Source of the DNA: Nocardioides sp. LHD-245
GTDB taxonomy: Bacteria; Actinomycetota; Actinomycetes; Propionibacteriales; Nocardioidaceae
NCBI RefSeq assembly: GCF_030929495.1
Contig: NZ_JAVFWN010000003.1
Span: 248,001 to 312,000 of the forward strand
DNA: 64,000 nt
Direction of reading: 5' to 3'
The notes below the pieces were generated by a model that saw only the letters and a program-made list of their open reading frames with translations, was not told the origin of the DNA and did no database searches. The first letter of the stretch is position 1. Every line of letters begins with the position of its first letter. Both the position numbers and the translations under genes were made by a program. Of this stretch, positions 26,500-34,967 are shown piece by piece.

Positions 26500-26918
26500 G
26501 CATCACACCCGGTGCCGACCTGATGGCCGGCCCTCCTCCCACGCACCTGCCCGTCGACCCCGCCGAGGCTCTGCTCGCCGAGGGCCGGGAGCCGGTCGAC
26601 GTGGTGCGCCGGCTCCCGTCGTCGCCGCTGGCCTGGGCCACCCTCGCCGAGCAGGCCCGCGACGGTGGCGTCGACGACGTCACCGTCTACGCCTACGCCC
26701 GGGTCGGCTACCACCGTTCGCTCGACATGCTCCGCCGCAACGGCTGGAAGGGACACGGTCCGGTCCCGTGGGAGCACGAGCCCAACCGCGGCTTCCTGCG
26801 CGCCCTCGCCCTGCTCGCGCTGAGCGCGCGCGCGATCGGCGAGACCGACGAGTGGGAGCGTTGCGCCACGTTCCTGCGCGACTCCAGCCCGACGGCGTAC
26901 GACGCGCTGCTCGGCTGA
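26496..26918 (+). CDS. DUF3151 family protein
   Basis: A 140-residue protein of a family found across actinobacteria, function unknown. Conserved stretches: LMAGPPPTHLPVDPAEALLAEG, LAWATLAEQARD, and VYAYARVGYHRSLDMLRRNGWKGHGPVPWEHEPNRGFLRAL, then FLRDSSPTAYDALLG. The GPVPWEHEPN block is the family hallmark. The start at ATG 26496 overlaps the stop of the DUF1016 gene (ATGA). An ATG at 26487 three codons earlier is possible. It is a soluble, helical, TPR-like protein with no membrane segment. Confidence 0.85.
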   Translation: MSITPGADLMAGPPPTHLPVDPAEALLAEGREPVDVVRRLPSSPLAWATLAEQARDGGVDDVTVYAYARVGYHRSLDMLRRNGWKGHGPVPWEHEPNRGFLRALALLALSARAIGETDEWERCATFLRDSSPTAYDALLG

Positions 26919-26931
26919 GCGAGGTACCTCG

Positions 26932-27282
26932 ATGGCGGGAGACCTGCCGCGCCTGGGGCCCCGGGTGTGGTGGGTCTACCTCGCGGTCGACACCCCCAAG
27001 ACGGTCGGTCAGCTCGCCGCGGACGCCGGCATCGCGCCGGACTCGATCCGCGGCCACCTGCGCAAGCTCGAGCGGGCCGGCCTGGTGCGGGTGAGCACGG
27101 AGCCGGGCGCGGAGCCGATGTGGGTGCAGGAGCGTGAGCTCGACCCGGCGACCCGCTACCGGATCGTGGGCCGGGTCGAGCGCGGCCGGCTGCGCCAGCC
27201 GGACGACGCCGTCGCACCCGAGCACCCGCGCCCGCGGCGCTGGTGGTGGCCGTGGCCGCGGCGGGGTGCGGCTCGCCGCTGA
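26932..27282 (+). CDS. Small winged-helix DNA-binding protein
   Basis: A 116-residue protein. Residues about 10-75 form a winged helix (VWWVYLAVDTPKTVGQLAADAGIAP, DSIRGHLRKLERAGLV, then the wing TEPGAEPMWVQ). The C-terminus is a basic, Trp/Arg/Pro-rich tail (RPRRWWWPWPRRGAARR). It could be a MarR/ArsR-like regulator or a nucleoid-associated DNA binder, because the tail is unusual for a simple regulator. It follows DUF3151 by 13 bp and probably shares its transcript. Confidence 0.6.
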   Translation: MAGDLPRLGPRVWWVYLAVDTPKTVGQLAADAGIAPDSIRGHLRKLERAGLVRVSTEPGAEPMWVQERELDPATRYRIVGRVERGRLRQPDDAVAPEHPRPRRWWWPWPRRGAARR

Positions 27283-27292
27283 GCCGGGCTGT

Positions 27293-27466
27293 TCAGGAGC
27301 GGAGGGCGAGGTAGGCGGCCGCGACCAGCAGGATCAGGCCGAGGGCCGCCGCGATCGGCAGGTCGCTCGCCCGGGAGGCACGGTGCGCCCGGGTGGCCGC
27401 CGGTCGCTCGCCGGCGGGGACGGGCTCGGTCGAGCGGTGCTTGTGGGTCAGCTGGGTGGTCCGCAT
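27293..27466 (-). CDS. 57-residue predicted single-pass membrane protein
   Basis: A small ORF of 57 residues from ATG 27466 to TGA 27293-27295. AAGGAG lies 7 bases before the ATG, one of the best ribosome-binding sites in the window. The first 35 residues are basic and polar (MRTTQLTHKHRSTEP, many His and Arg). The last 20 are hydrophobic (LPIAAALGLILLVAAAYLAL), ending in RS. It looks like a tail-anchored small membrane protein, but I know no family. It sits 88 bp downstream of lysS on the same strand. Confidence 0.6.
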   Translation of the reverse strand: MRTTQLTHKHRSTEPVPAGERPAATRAHRASRASDLPIAAALGLILLVAAAYLALRS

Positions 27467-27554
27467 GGGATCTCCTTCTCCGAGACTTCACCTGACCGGA
27501 CGGGATCCGGGGGCGTTCATCACGCGGATTTCGGAGATTTCCCGCAGGCGGGCC

Positions 27555-29279
27555 TCAGGGGACGAGCAGCGAGCGCACCTTGTCGTGGCCGAGGGCGGCG
27601 AACAGCGTGGGCAGCCGGGGGCCGCGCTCGGCGGCGACCAGGAGCTCGTAGAGCAGCTTGAAGAAGGCCTTCTGGTCGGCCTTCACCTCGTCGGTGGGCG
27701 CATCGGCCAGGGTGAGCCCCCGCGCGATCTTGGGCACGCCGTAGATCACCGTGGTGAGCATGTCGAGCTGGTCGTCGGCCCCGTAGGCCGCGGCGAGACG
27801 CTTGACCAGGAGTCCGATCCAGAGCGACTCCTGGTCCGACAGCGACCCCAGCCGCTGGGCGTCGATGCTGTCGCGGACGGTGGTGCGGTCCTCGGGGTCG
27901 ACGTACGACTCGATCCAGGTCGCCGCCTTCGACAGCCGCGGCTCCAGGTCGGCCTCGCTCGCGCCGACCGTGCGAGCGGTGATCTCGCGCGAGCCGGCGG
28001 TGACGTCGGCCACCGACGACAGCATCCGGAACGGTACGACGACCGCCGGGGTCGGCAGCGTCCCGGCCGTCGACGTCGCGGAGGCCCGCTCCCAGGCGAG
28101 CACGGCGGCGTCGCGCTTCTCCGGGACCGCGGCCTTCTTGGTGAGGGCGTCCCACTCGTCATAGAGCCGCAGCACCTCCTGGCCGAAGTCGACGTTGAAG
28201 GCCTGCTTCGGCTGGCGGCGGGCGTAGAGCCAGCGCAGGATCGGGGCCTCCAGGATCCGCAGTGCCTCGGCCGCGGTCGGCACGCCGCCCTTGGAGGACG
28301 ACATCTTCGGCATGCCGGCCACGCCGACGAAGGAGTAGCCGACGAAGGACGGCGCGGAGCCGCCGAAGATCGGGCCGACGAGCTCCTTGCCGACGGTGTA
28401 CGACGAGCCGGGGGAGGCGTGGTCGACCCCGCCGGGCTCGAAGTGGACCCCTTCGAAGGTCCAGCGCATCGGCCAGTCGACCTTCCAGACCAGCTTGCCC
28501 TCGTCCTGGGTGGCGACGTTGGTGACATAGGAGTCGCCGCACACGTCGCAGGTGTAGGCGAGGTCGGTGGTGGCGTCGTCGTACGACGTCAGGGTGACCG
28601 TGTCGCGACCGCAGCCGCGGCAGTAGGGCTTGTAGGGGAAGCGCGCGAGGTCCTCGGTCGAGCCGTGCTCCGACTCCTCCTCCGCGGAGGTCTCCCCGGC
28701 TCCCTCCACCCCGTCGGCCTTCTTGGTGCGGAAGCGGGACATCACCGTCTCGATCTTGCCGCGCTTGCGGATCGCGGTGAGCACCTGCTCGCGGTAGGCG
28801 CCGGAGCGGTACATCGCGGTCTGGTCGACCTCGACCATGTCGCAGCCCATCTCGACGAGCGCGGCGCGCAGCGGCGCCTTGTAGCGCTCGCCCCAGTTGG
28901 CGAACTCGCCCGTCGGGTCGGGGACGGCGGACAGCGGGCGGCCGATGTGCTCGTTCCAGGCGGTGTCGATGCCGGCGGGCACCTTGCGGAACCGGTCGTA
29001 GTCGTCCCAGCTGTGCAGATGGCGCACGGCGATGCCGCGGCGGCGGATCTCCTCGGCCACGAAGTGCACGGTGAGGAACTCGCGCAGGTTGCCGAGGTGA
29101 ATCGGGCCGGACGGGCTGATCCCGGACGCGCAGGTGACCAGCTCCGGCAGCGTTCCGCTTCCCCCGGATCGGGCATGGACCTGCTCGGCGTGCCGCAGCG
29201 CCAGGTCGGCGGTCCGGGTCACCCAGTCGATGGGGTCCTGCTGCTGGTCGCCCTGCTGGTTGCGCTGTCCTCGTGCCAC
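27555..29279 (-). CDS. lysS: Lysyl-tRNA synthetase, class I
   Basis: A 574-residue class I enzyme, the archaeal/spirochaete-type LysRS that some actinobacteria use. HIGH-like SGPIHLGN (about 60-67) and KMSSSKG (about 335) are the catalytic signatures, and a zinc-ribbon pair CRGCG and CDVCG lies near residue 225-255. An acidic insert (EGAGETSAEEESEHGSTED) separates the blocks. The start is GTG 29279 (VARGQRNQQGDQ). A TTG at 29288 would add three residues. TAGGCT at 29288-29293 is a -10 box 8 bases from the GTG, so the transcript is likely leaderless. An inverted repeat overlaps that box. Class II LysRS is normal in most bacteria, and whether this organism has both cannot be seen. Confidence 0.9.
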   Translation of the reverse strand: MARGQRNQQGDQQQDPIDWVTRTADLALRHAEQVHARSGGSGTLPELVTCASGISPSGPIHLGNLREFLTVHFVAEEIRRRGIAVRHLHSWDDYDRFRKVPAGIDTAWNEHIGRPLSAVPDPTGEFANWGERYKAPLRAALVEMGCDMVEVDQTAMYRSGAYREQVLTAIRKRGKIETVMSRFRTKKADGVEGAGETSAEEESEHGSTEDLARFPYKPYCRGCGRDTVTLTSYDDATTDLAYTCDVCGDSYVTNVATQDEGKLVWKVDWPMRWTFEGVHFEPGGVDHASPGSSYTVGKELVGPIFGGSAPSFVGYSFVGVAGMPKMSSSKGGVPTAAEALRILEAPILRWLYARRQPKQAFNVDFGQEVLRLYDEWDALTKKAAVPEKRDAAVLAWERASATSTAGTLPTPAVVVPFRMLSSVADVTAGSREITARTVGASEADLEPRLSKAATWIESYVDPEDRTTVRDSIDAQRLGSLSDQESLWIGLLVKRLAAAYGADDQLDMLTTVIYGVPKIARGLTLADAPTDEVKADQKAFFKLLYELLVAAERGPRLPTLFAALGHDKVRSLLVP

Positions 29280-29291
29280 GACAGGCAAGCC

Positions 29292-29310
29292 TATTGCGCT
29301 AAACGCAATA
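29292..29310 (-). promoter_or_regulatory. Inverted repeat in the lysS promoter
   Basis: TATTGCG and CGCAATA are perfect 7-bp arms around 5 bases. It sits just upstream of the putative -10 box (29288-29293) of lysS, where a repressor would block transcription. It also lies only a few bases past the end of the gene at 29313. I do not know the regulator. Confidence 0.4.
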
Positions 29311-29312
29311 AC

Positions 29313-30212
29313 TTACAAAGCCCTGGCGGGGACCACCATCGCGTACGCCGCCGGCAGCACCCGCCACGCGCGCTCGGTCACCGGCCCGTCGATCTCGCCG
29401 TCGCTGTTGCAGTCGAAGGCGTCGCCGCTCACCCGGACCGTGCGCCCCCGCACGATGCGGACGTCGCCGTGCTCCTCGTGCCGCGCGAAGGGCAGCCGGA
29501 CCAGATAGCCGAGGCGCGCCAGCGGGCTCGCCGGGGTGGCGATCAGCACGTCCACCTCACCGTCGTGGGGCTCCGCGTCCGGGGTGAGCTCGGTGCCGCC
29601 GCCCACGGAGGCGCCGTTGCCGACGGCGACCATGAGCACGGGCCGGCCGGCGTCCGCGACCACGGCGCCGTCGACCTCGACCCGCAGCCGCAGGCTGGGC
29701 GGATTGAGCGCGGTCTGCAGGGCGCCGATCGGATAGCCGATCCGGCCCAGCCGCGCCTTCCAGCGGGCGCCGCGCTTCCCGGCCTCCGCGCCGGCGCCGA
29801 GGTGGACGCTGTTGACGGTGACCTGACCGGCCTCGTCGACGACGAGGTCGGTGGGGCGGCGTGTGCCGGTCAGGACGACCCGAGCCGCGGCGACCGGTTC
29901 CAGCGGCAGGTCGAGGGTGCGCGCGAAGTCGTTGCCGGTGCCGAGGGGGATCAGTGCGAGCGTCCGCGCGGACAGGTCCCCCCGCGTGTGCAGCGCCTGG
30001 ACCACCGCATGGATGCTGCCGTCGCCGCCCGCCACCACGATCGTCCGTTCGCCGGCCGCGGCCAGCACGTCGTCGAGCTCCTCGGGGGACGAGGTGCCGC
30101 GGACGTCGACCTCGGCGCTCTCGCGGAGGACCGCCAGCGCGGCGTCGACCGCCTCCTGGTCCGCCGTCCCGGCGTCACTGTTGGTGATCAGCAGCAGGGG
30201 AGGGGTGGCCAC
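29313..30212 (-). CDS. Diacylglycerol kinase-like lipid kinase
   Basis: A 299-residue enzyme of the DAGK catalytic/YegS-like family. Key motif VVAGGDGSIHAVV (GGDGS at 62-66) binds ATP, and IPLGTGNDFARTLDLP supplies the second glycine-rich loop. The C-terminal half is the usual beta sandwich (DVLIATPASPLARLGYLVRLPFA, then DGEIDGPV). It would phosphorylate diacylglycerol or a related lipid. GTG 30212 lies inside the end of the permease gene (38-bp overlap), so the ABC transporter genes and this gene form one transcript. It ends 33 bp before lysS. Confidence 0.88.
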   Translation of the reverse strand: MATPPLLLITNSDAGTADQEAVDAALAVLRESAEVDVRGTSSPEELDDVLAAAGERTIVVAGGDGSIHAVVQALHTRGDLSARTLALIPLGTGNDFARTLDLPLEPVAAARVVLTGTRRPTDLVVDEAGQVTVNSVHLGAGAEAGKRGARWKARLGRIGYPIGALQTALNPPSLRLRVEVDGAVVADAGRPVLMVAVGNGASVGGGTELTPDAEPHDGEVDVLIATPASPLARLGYLVRLPFARHEEHGDVRIVRGRTVRVSGDAFDCNSDGEIDGPVTERAWRVLPAAYAMVVPARAL

Positions 30213-32061
30213 GCAGCCACACTACGGGCAGCACGGCCGCCACGACCGTGACCGCCGCGCAGGCGCCGGCGATCGCGAGCAGGCTCGCCCACGGCACCGT
30301 CAGCGGTACGTCGTCGAGGCCGGCCGTCATCGGCGCACGGAGCAGCGCGGCGACGGTCACGGTGACCAGGGCGCCGAGCAGCAGGGCCGCGGTCGCGACC
30401 ATCGCGGACTCGGCGAGCACCATCCGGCGCACCTGGGCGGCGGTGGCGCCGACCAGCCGGGTCACCGAGAACTCCCGGCGCCGCTGGAGACTGCCCATGA
30501 GCAGGGTGTTGGCGATCGCGATCCCGGCGTAGAGCCCGGTGGGGCCGAGGATCGCGACGAGCCCGACCTGGTTCTGGTCGCGCTGGGCCCGGTCGATGCG
30601 GGTGATCCACTGCTCGGCGGTCAGCACCTCGCCGGTGCCGGTGCCGGTTCCGGTGCTGGTTCTGGTCAGCAGGCTGCGCAGCGCGGCGGCGTCGGTGCCG
30701 GGCGCGGGCAGCACGAACCAGGTGCCGGTCGGCCGCGCGCCGTGGGCGCGGGCCAGCTTCCGCGGGAGCAGCAGGTCGTCGTGCAGGGTGGCGGCGTCCT
30801 CGACGACGGCGACCACGCGCAGCCGCATCCGGGCGCCGTCGGGGAAGCGCACCCGCACCTGCGACCCGAGCCCGAAGCCCGCGTCGAACACGGCGGAGCG
30901 GCTGATCGCCATGGTGCGTCCGGTCAGCCGCGACAGGTCGCCGGCGTGGGTGCGGATGCCACGCGTGGCCACGGCGGTCGCGGGATCGATCCCCTCGGCC
31001 GTCCAGTCGCTCGCCAGCTCGCCCCCGGTCGCCACGGCCACGACATTGCGGCCGTCGACCACGGCGCCGGCCGGTGCCGTGGGGGCTGTCGTCGTGCCGG
31101 TGACGACGACCGGGGCGGCGAGCTGCTGGCGGGTGATGCCCTGGTCCCAGTCCGCCGCGAAGCTCAGGCTGAGGATCAGCGAGCCCGCGATCGCGGAGAT
31201 CGCCAGCACCGGCGCGGCGAGCGAGGTGGTCCGCCGGGCCTGGTTGCCCACGTTCGCGCGGGCCAGCCCGAGCACGGGGTGCTCCCGCACGGGTGCGGTC
31301 AGCGTCCGCACGAGCAGGGGGAGCAGGACCGGCCCCCAGCAGACCAGGCCGACGACGACCAGCTCCGGCACGAAGATCGAGAGCAGCAGGGCCAGGACCG
31401 GGTCGCCCGCCCGGATCCCGACCAGCATCAGTCCCGCGCCGACCAGGCACAGCGTGCCGACGACGCCGCGGAGCACGCCGATCCGGCGGCCGGTGTCGGT
31501 CGCCTCCTGCAGTGCCTGCGCGGGTGGCACCTTGGCCGCCCGCCGGGCCGCGGCCCACGCGCCGAGCAGCGCGACGCCGACGCCGCAGCCGGCCGAGATC
31601 ACCAGGGGCAGCACGTCCCAGGTGAGGGGGACCCGCTCGGGCGTCACGCCCTGGGCGGCGAGCAGGACGGCCAGCGCCAGGGCGACCAGCCGGCCCAGGA
31701 CCGCGCCCGTGACCGCCGCCAGGACGGCGACCACGAGGGCCTCGACCCGCACCTGGCGTCGTACCTGGCGCGGGGCGGCGCCGACCAGCCGCAGCAGGCC
31801 GAGCTCGCGTCGCCGCGCGGTCACCGCGAACGAGAACGTGCTCGACACGACGAAGATCGCCATGAACCCGGCGAAGCCGGCCATCACGCCCAACAGGGAG
31901 AGGGCGTCCTGGACCTCCGGGCCCTGGTCGCCGATCGAGACGGTCAGCAGGACCACGCCGGCGATGAGCGCCACCCCGAGCGCGACGGCGACGAAGGAGC
32001 CGGCGTAGAGCGCCCGGTGCTGGCGTACCGAGCTCAGCCCGAGGTGGATCGACGGGGGCAT
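30175..32061 (-). CDS. FtsX-like (MacB-type) ABC transporter permease
   Basis: A 628-residue permease with two FtsX-like regions. The N-terminal half has a membrane helix, an extended loop and three more helices (for example MPPSIHLGLSSVRQHRALYAGSF at the start, then FVVSSTFSFAVTARRRELGLLRLVGAAPRQVRRQV, the conserved FtsX arginine-rich block). The C-terminal half repeats this (SLQRRREFSVTRLVGATAAQVRRMV). In between are further segments and an external region. The ATG overlaps the stop of the ATPase gene by one base (TGATG). These exporters use ATP energy to act on lipids, peptides or lipoproteins. The substrate here is unknown. Confidence 0.88.
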   Translation of the reverse strand: MPPSIHLGLSSVRQHRALYAGSFVAVALGVALIAGVVLLTVSIGDQGPEVQDALSLLGVMAGFAGFMAIFVVSSTFSFAVTARRRELGLLRLVGAAPRQVRRQVRVEALVVAVLAAVTGAVLGRLVALALAVLLAAQGVTPERVPLTWDVLPLVISAGCGVGVALLGAWAAARRAAKVPPAQALQEATDTGRRIGVLRGVVGTLCLVGAGLMLVGIRAGDPVLALLLSIFVPELVVVGLVCWGPVLLPLLVRTLTAPVREHPVLGLARANVGNQARRTTSLAAPVLAISAIAGSLILSLSFAADWDQGITRQQLAAPVVVTGTTTAPTAPAGAVVDGRNVVAVATGGELASDWTAEGIDPATAVATRGIRTHAGDLSRLTGRTMAISRSAVFDAGFGLGSQVRVRFPDGARMRLRVVAVVEDAATLHDDLLLPRKLARAHGARPTGTWFVLPAPGTDAAALRSLLTRTSTGTGTGTGEVLTAEQWITRIDRAQRDQNQVGLVAILGPTGLYAGIAIANTLLMGSLQRRREFSVTRLVGATAAQVRRMVLAESAMVATAALLLGALVTVTVAALLRAPMTAGLDDVPLTVPWASLLAIAGACAAVTVVAAVLPVVWLRGHPSPAADHQQ

Positions 32062-32804
32062 CACCGCTCCAGCTCGCTCATCGCGGCGGCGATCTGGGCC
32101 GCGGTGCCGCGGGCGAGGTGGCCGACGACGAGGCCGTCCTCGAGGAAGAGCACGCTGTCGGCGTACGACGCGGCGAGCGGGTCGTGGGTCACCATCACCA
32201 CCGTGAGCCCCTCGGCGTCGACGGTCGAGCGGAGCAGCTCCAGCACCTGGCGGCCGGTGGTGCGGTCGAGCGCGCCGGTCGGCTCGTCGGCGTACACGAC
32301 CTGCGGGCGGGTCACCAGGGCGCGGGCGATGGCGACCCGCTGCTGCTGGCCGCCCGACAGCTCGGCGGGCCGGCGGCGCTGGTGCGCCTCCAGCCCGACC
32401 CGCGCCAGCGCGCCAGCCACCTCGGCGCGGGCGGGACGGCGGCCCGCGAGCCGGGCGGGCAGTGCCACGTTGTCGTACGACGTGAGCGCGGGCAGCAGGT
32501 TGTAGGCCTGGAAGACGAAGCCCATCGCGCTGCGGCGCAGCCGGGTCAGCGCCGCCTCGTCGAGCCGGCCCAGGTCGTGGCCGGCGACGAGGACCCGGCC
32601 CGCCGTGGGCCGGTCCAGCCCCGCGGCGCACTGCAGGAGGGTGGACTTGCCGGAGCCCGACGGGCCCATGATCGCGGTGAAGCTGCCGGGCGCGAAGGCA
32701 TGGGTGACGCCGCGCAGCGCGTCCACCCGGCCGGCCCGGGAGCCGTAGCTGCGGGTGACGCCGTCGAGGACGATCGCGGGCGGGGCGAGGGTCGCGGTGC
32801 TCAT
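32061..32804 (-). CDS. ABC transporter ATP-binding protein (MacB/LolD type)
   Basis: A 247-residue ATPase with Walker A GPSGSGKST (about 46-54), signature LSGGQQQR (about 143-150) and Walker B VVYADEPTG. The sequence VFQAYNLLPALTSYDNVALP is characteristic of the MacB/LolD group that pairs with FtsX-like permeases. The next gene is exactly such a permease, with one base of overlap. The start is ATG 32804. The divergent histidine kinase and response regulator start 131 bp away and could control this exporter, as is common for such pairs in actinobacteria. That link is inference. Confidence 0.92.
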   Translation of the reverse strand: MSTATLAPPAIVLDGVTRSYGSRAGRVDALRGVTHAFAPGSFTAIMGPSGSGKSTLLQCAAGLDRPTAGRVLVAGHDLGRLDEAALTRLRRSAMGFVFQAYNLLPALTSYDNVALPARLAGRRPARAEVAGALARVGLEAHQRRRPAELSGGQQQRVAIARALVTRPQVVYADEPTGALDRTTGRQVLELLRSTVDAEGLTVVMVTHDPLAASYADSVLFLEDGLVVGHLARGTAAQIAAAMSELER

Positions 32805-32923
32805 GACGACGAGCCAACCGCGCGGCGGCCGTCCGCGCCCTGGCCCGCGCGCGAGAGCGGGGGTAGCGCCGGCGCCACCCGCGGCCGGGCGCCAGGCCCC
32901 CTCCGGGCGGACCCGCGGATCCC

Positions 32924-32929
32924 TACGCT
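32924..32929 (+). promoter_or_regulatory. -10 box of a leaderless promoter (histidine kinase)
   Basis: TACGCT ends 6 bases before the ATG at 32936, with no Shine-Dalgarno sequence between. The same hexamer sits at the same place before the antitoxin at 23286. Confidence 0.4.
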
Positions 32930-32935
32930 GGGCGC

Positions 32936-34216
32936 ATGTCCCGCCCGGAGTCCGCCTGGAGTGCGCTGCGCGGCAACCCGGTGCGGTTCCTGCTGTCGTC
33001 GTGGCCGTGGCGCTCGCTCGCCTACCTGGCGAGCACGGCCGTCGTCGGCCTCGCGCTCCTGGTCGTCCTCCTCGGCCTGCTGTTCGCCGGTGCGCTCACG
33101 GCGGTCGTGGTGGTCGGCTTCCTCCTCATCGGCGCCATCCCGCTCGTCGCGGTCGCCGTGCTGGCGCTGGAACGGCGCCGGATCCGGCTGATGCAGCCGG
33201 GCGCCGTACCGCTGGGGGAGCCGCGCCCGCCCGTCGCCGGCGGCCCGCGGGCCTGGCTGCGGCAGCGCCGGCGCGAGCCGCCGTCGGGCCGGGAGGCCGG
33301 CTACGTCGTCCTGCTGGTCACCCTGCTCTGGCTGGTCGACGCGGTGGTCGCGTTCAACGCGGTGTTCCTGACCGGCGTGTTCGTGGCGGCCCCGCTGCTC
33401 GCGGCGGTCGACCAGGTGGTCGTCTTCGCGTGGACGCCGGACTCGGCCGGCGAGGCGCTCCCCCTGCTGCTGATCGGGGCGCCCCTCGCCTTCGTGCTGA
33501 GCGCGTACGTCGTCACCGTGCTGGCCGCCGCCCAGGCCGCGCTCGCCCGGCTGCTGCTCGAGCCGGGGGAGGAGGAGCTGGAGCGCCGGATCCGCCAGCT
33601 GCGCCGGTCCCGGCTCGACCTCGTCGACGCCTTCGAGACCGAGCGCCGGCGGATCGAGCGGCACCTGCACGACGGTGTCCAGCAGCGACTGGTCGCGCTG
33701 AGCATGACGCTGGGCCGCGCCGAGCTGGACGTGCCGGCGGGCCCGGGGCTCGACCTGGTGCGGCAGGCGCACCGCGAGACCGAGGCGGCGCTGGCCGACC
33801 TGCGCGAGGCGGTGCGCGGCATCCATCCGCGGGTGCTGGTCGACCACGGGATCGCCGCCGCGGTGCGCGAGGTCGCGGACCGGATGCCGGTGCCGGTGAC
33901 GGTCGGCCTCGACCTGCCGCGACTGCCGGGGCCGGTCGAGGCGGCGGCGTACTTCGTGGTGAGCGAGGCGCTGACCAATGTGGCGCGCCACGCGGGCGCC
34001 CGCACGGTCGGCGTGGCCGGCTGGCTGGCCGGCGACGACCTCGTGGTGACGGTGACCGACGACGGCGTCGGCGGCGCCCGGGTCGGCGCGGGCACCGGGC
34101 TGGCGGGTCTGGTGACCCGGCTCGACGCCCTCGGTGGCACGCTGGGCGTACGCAGCCCCGTGGGTGGGCCGACCGAGGTGAGGATGGAGTGCCCGTGCAG
34201 GACCGAGACCCCGTGA
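32936..34216 (+). CDS. NarL/DesK-type sensor histidine kinase
   Basis: A 426-residue membrane kinase. Two blocks of hydrophobic segments (about 25-75 and 125-190) make the membrane sensor. The HisKA_3 dimerisation domain has FETERRRIERHLHDGVQQRLVAL, with phosphoacceptor His245 in the LHD motif. The HATPase domain carries SEALTNVARHAGA (N box) and VTVTDDGVGGARVGAGTGLAGL (G box). It would phosphorylate the response regulator encoded next, whose gene overlaps its 3' end by 22 bp. It lies divergent from the MacB-type exporter. The signal is unknown. Confidence 0.92.
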   Translation: MSRPESAWSALRGNPVRFLLSSWPWRSLAYLASTAVVGLALLVVLLGLLFAGALTAVVVVGFLLIGAIPLVAVAVLALERRRIRLMQPGAVPLGEPRPPVAGGPRAWLRQRRREPPSGREAGYVVLLVTLLWLVDAVVAFNAVFLTGVFVAAPLLAAVDQVVVFAWTPDSAGEALPLLLIGAPLAFVLSAYVVTVLAAAQAALARLLLEPGEEELERRIRQLRRSRLDLVDAFETERRRIERHLHDGVQQRLVALSMTLGRAELDVPAGPGLDLVRQAHRETEAALADLREAVRGIHPRVLVDHGIAAAVREVADRMPVPVTVGLDLPRLPGPVEAAAYFVVSEALTNVARHAGARTVGVAGWLAGDDLVVTVTDDGVGGARVGAGTGLAGLVTRLDALGGTLGVRSPVGGPTEVRMECPCRTETP

Positions 34217-34893
34217 CGGGCTCGCTGACCGGCGGCCGGCGGCTGCGGGTGGTGATCGCGGAGGACCTCGCCCTGCTCCGGGAGGGCCTGGTCGGCATCG
34301 TCGAGCGCGCGGGACACGAGGTGCTCGCCGCGGTGGAGACGGCCGAGGCGCTGCTCGCGTACGTCCGGCGGGATCCGCCCGACCTCGTCGTCACCGACGT
34401 CCGGATGCCGCCCGGCCACTCCGACGAGGGCCTGCGCGCCGCGGCCGCGATCCGCGCCGACCATCCGGGCATCGGCATCCTCGTCCTCTCCCAGTACGTC
34501 GCCGACGCCTACCTCGACGGCCTGCTCCAGACCGACAGCGGCGGCGGCACCGGTGGGATGGGCTACCTGCTCAAGGACCGGGTCGGCCACGTGCGGGAGT
34601 TCCTCGACAGCGTCGACCGGGTCGCCGCCGGTGGCCTCGTCGTCGACCCCGACGTCGTCCGTCAGCTCCTCGCCCGACGGCGCGACGACGGCCCGCTCAC
34701 TGCGCTGACCGAGCGGGAGCGCGAGGTGCTCTCGCTGATGGCCGAGGGCCGCACCAACGGCTCGATCGCCGCCGAGCTCGTCGTCAGCGAGGCCGCGGTG
34801 CGCAAGCACGTCGGCAACATCTTCGCCAAGCTCGACCTCGACCCGGACAGCGACCGCAGGGTCTCCGCCGTGCTGACCTATCTGCGTGGCTGA
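34195..34893 (+). CDS. LuxR/NarL-family response regulator
   Basis: A 232-residue two-component regulator. The receiver domain has the acidic pocket VVIAEDLALLREGL, phosphorylation site VVTDVRMPPGHSDEGLR and the Lys in GYLLKDRVG. The HTH domain is LTEREREVLSLMAEGRTNGSIAAELVVSEAAVRKHVGNIFAKLDL. GTG 34195 is chosen because GGAG lies about 5 bases before it. GTG 34189 and 34213 are in frame and possible. Between Leu and Gly of the receiver there is a glycine-rich insert (TDSGGGTGGMG) also seen in close relatives. Confidence 0.92.
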   Translation: MQDRDPVTGSLTGGRRLRVVIAEDLALLREGLVGIVERAGHEVLAAVETAEALLAYVRRDPPDLVVTDVRMPPGHSDEGLRAAAAIRADHPGIGILVLSQYVADAYLDGLLQTDSGGGTGGMGYLLKDRVGHVREFLDSVDRVAAGGLVVDPDVVRQLLARRRDDGPLTALTEREREVLSLMAEGRTNGSIAAELVVSEAAVRKHVGNIFAKLDLDPDSDRRVSAVLTYLRG

Positions 34894-34954
34894 TCGCCAA
34901 TGACGGTGCGGCTCTTCGGCAGAAGTTGCCGACGTACGCTCCGCTGGAGCGTGG

Positions 34955-34960
34955 TTGGAT
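34955..34960 (+). promoter_or_regulatory. Possible -10 box before the carboxyltransferase
   Basis: TTGGAT ends 7 bases before the ATG at 34968 and no Shine-Dalgarno sequence lies between them. The match to TANNNT is imperfect. Confidence 0.25.
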
Positions 34961-34967
34961 CCGGTCC

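Noticed and set aside
27393..30251. 952-residue plus-strand frame over lysS and the lipid kinase gene
   Set aside because: Antisense shadow spanning two certain minus-strand genes and their intergenic region.
29851..32505. 884-residue plus-strand frame opposite the ABC transporter genes
   Set aside because: Low-complexity Arg/Gly/Gln composition and overlap with three supported minus-strand genes.
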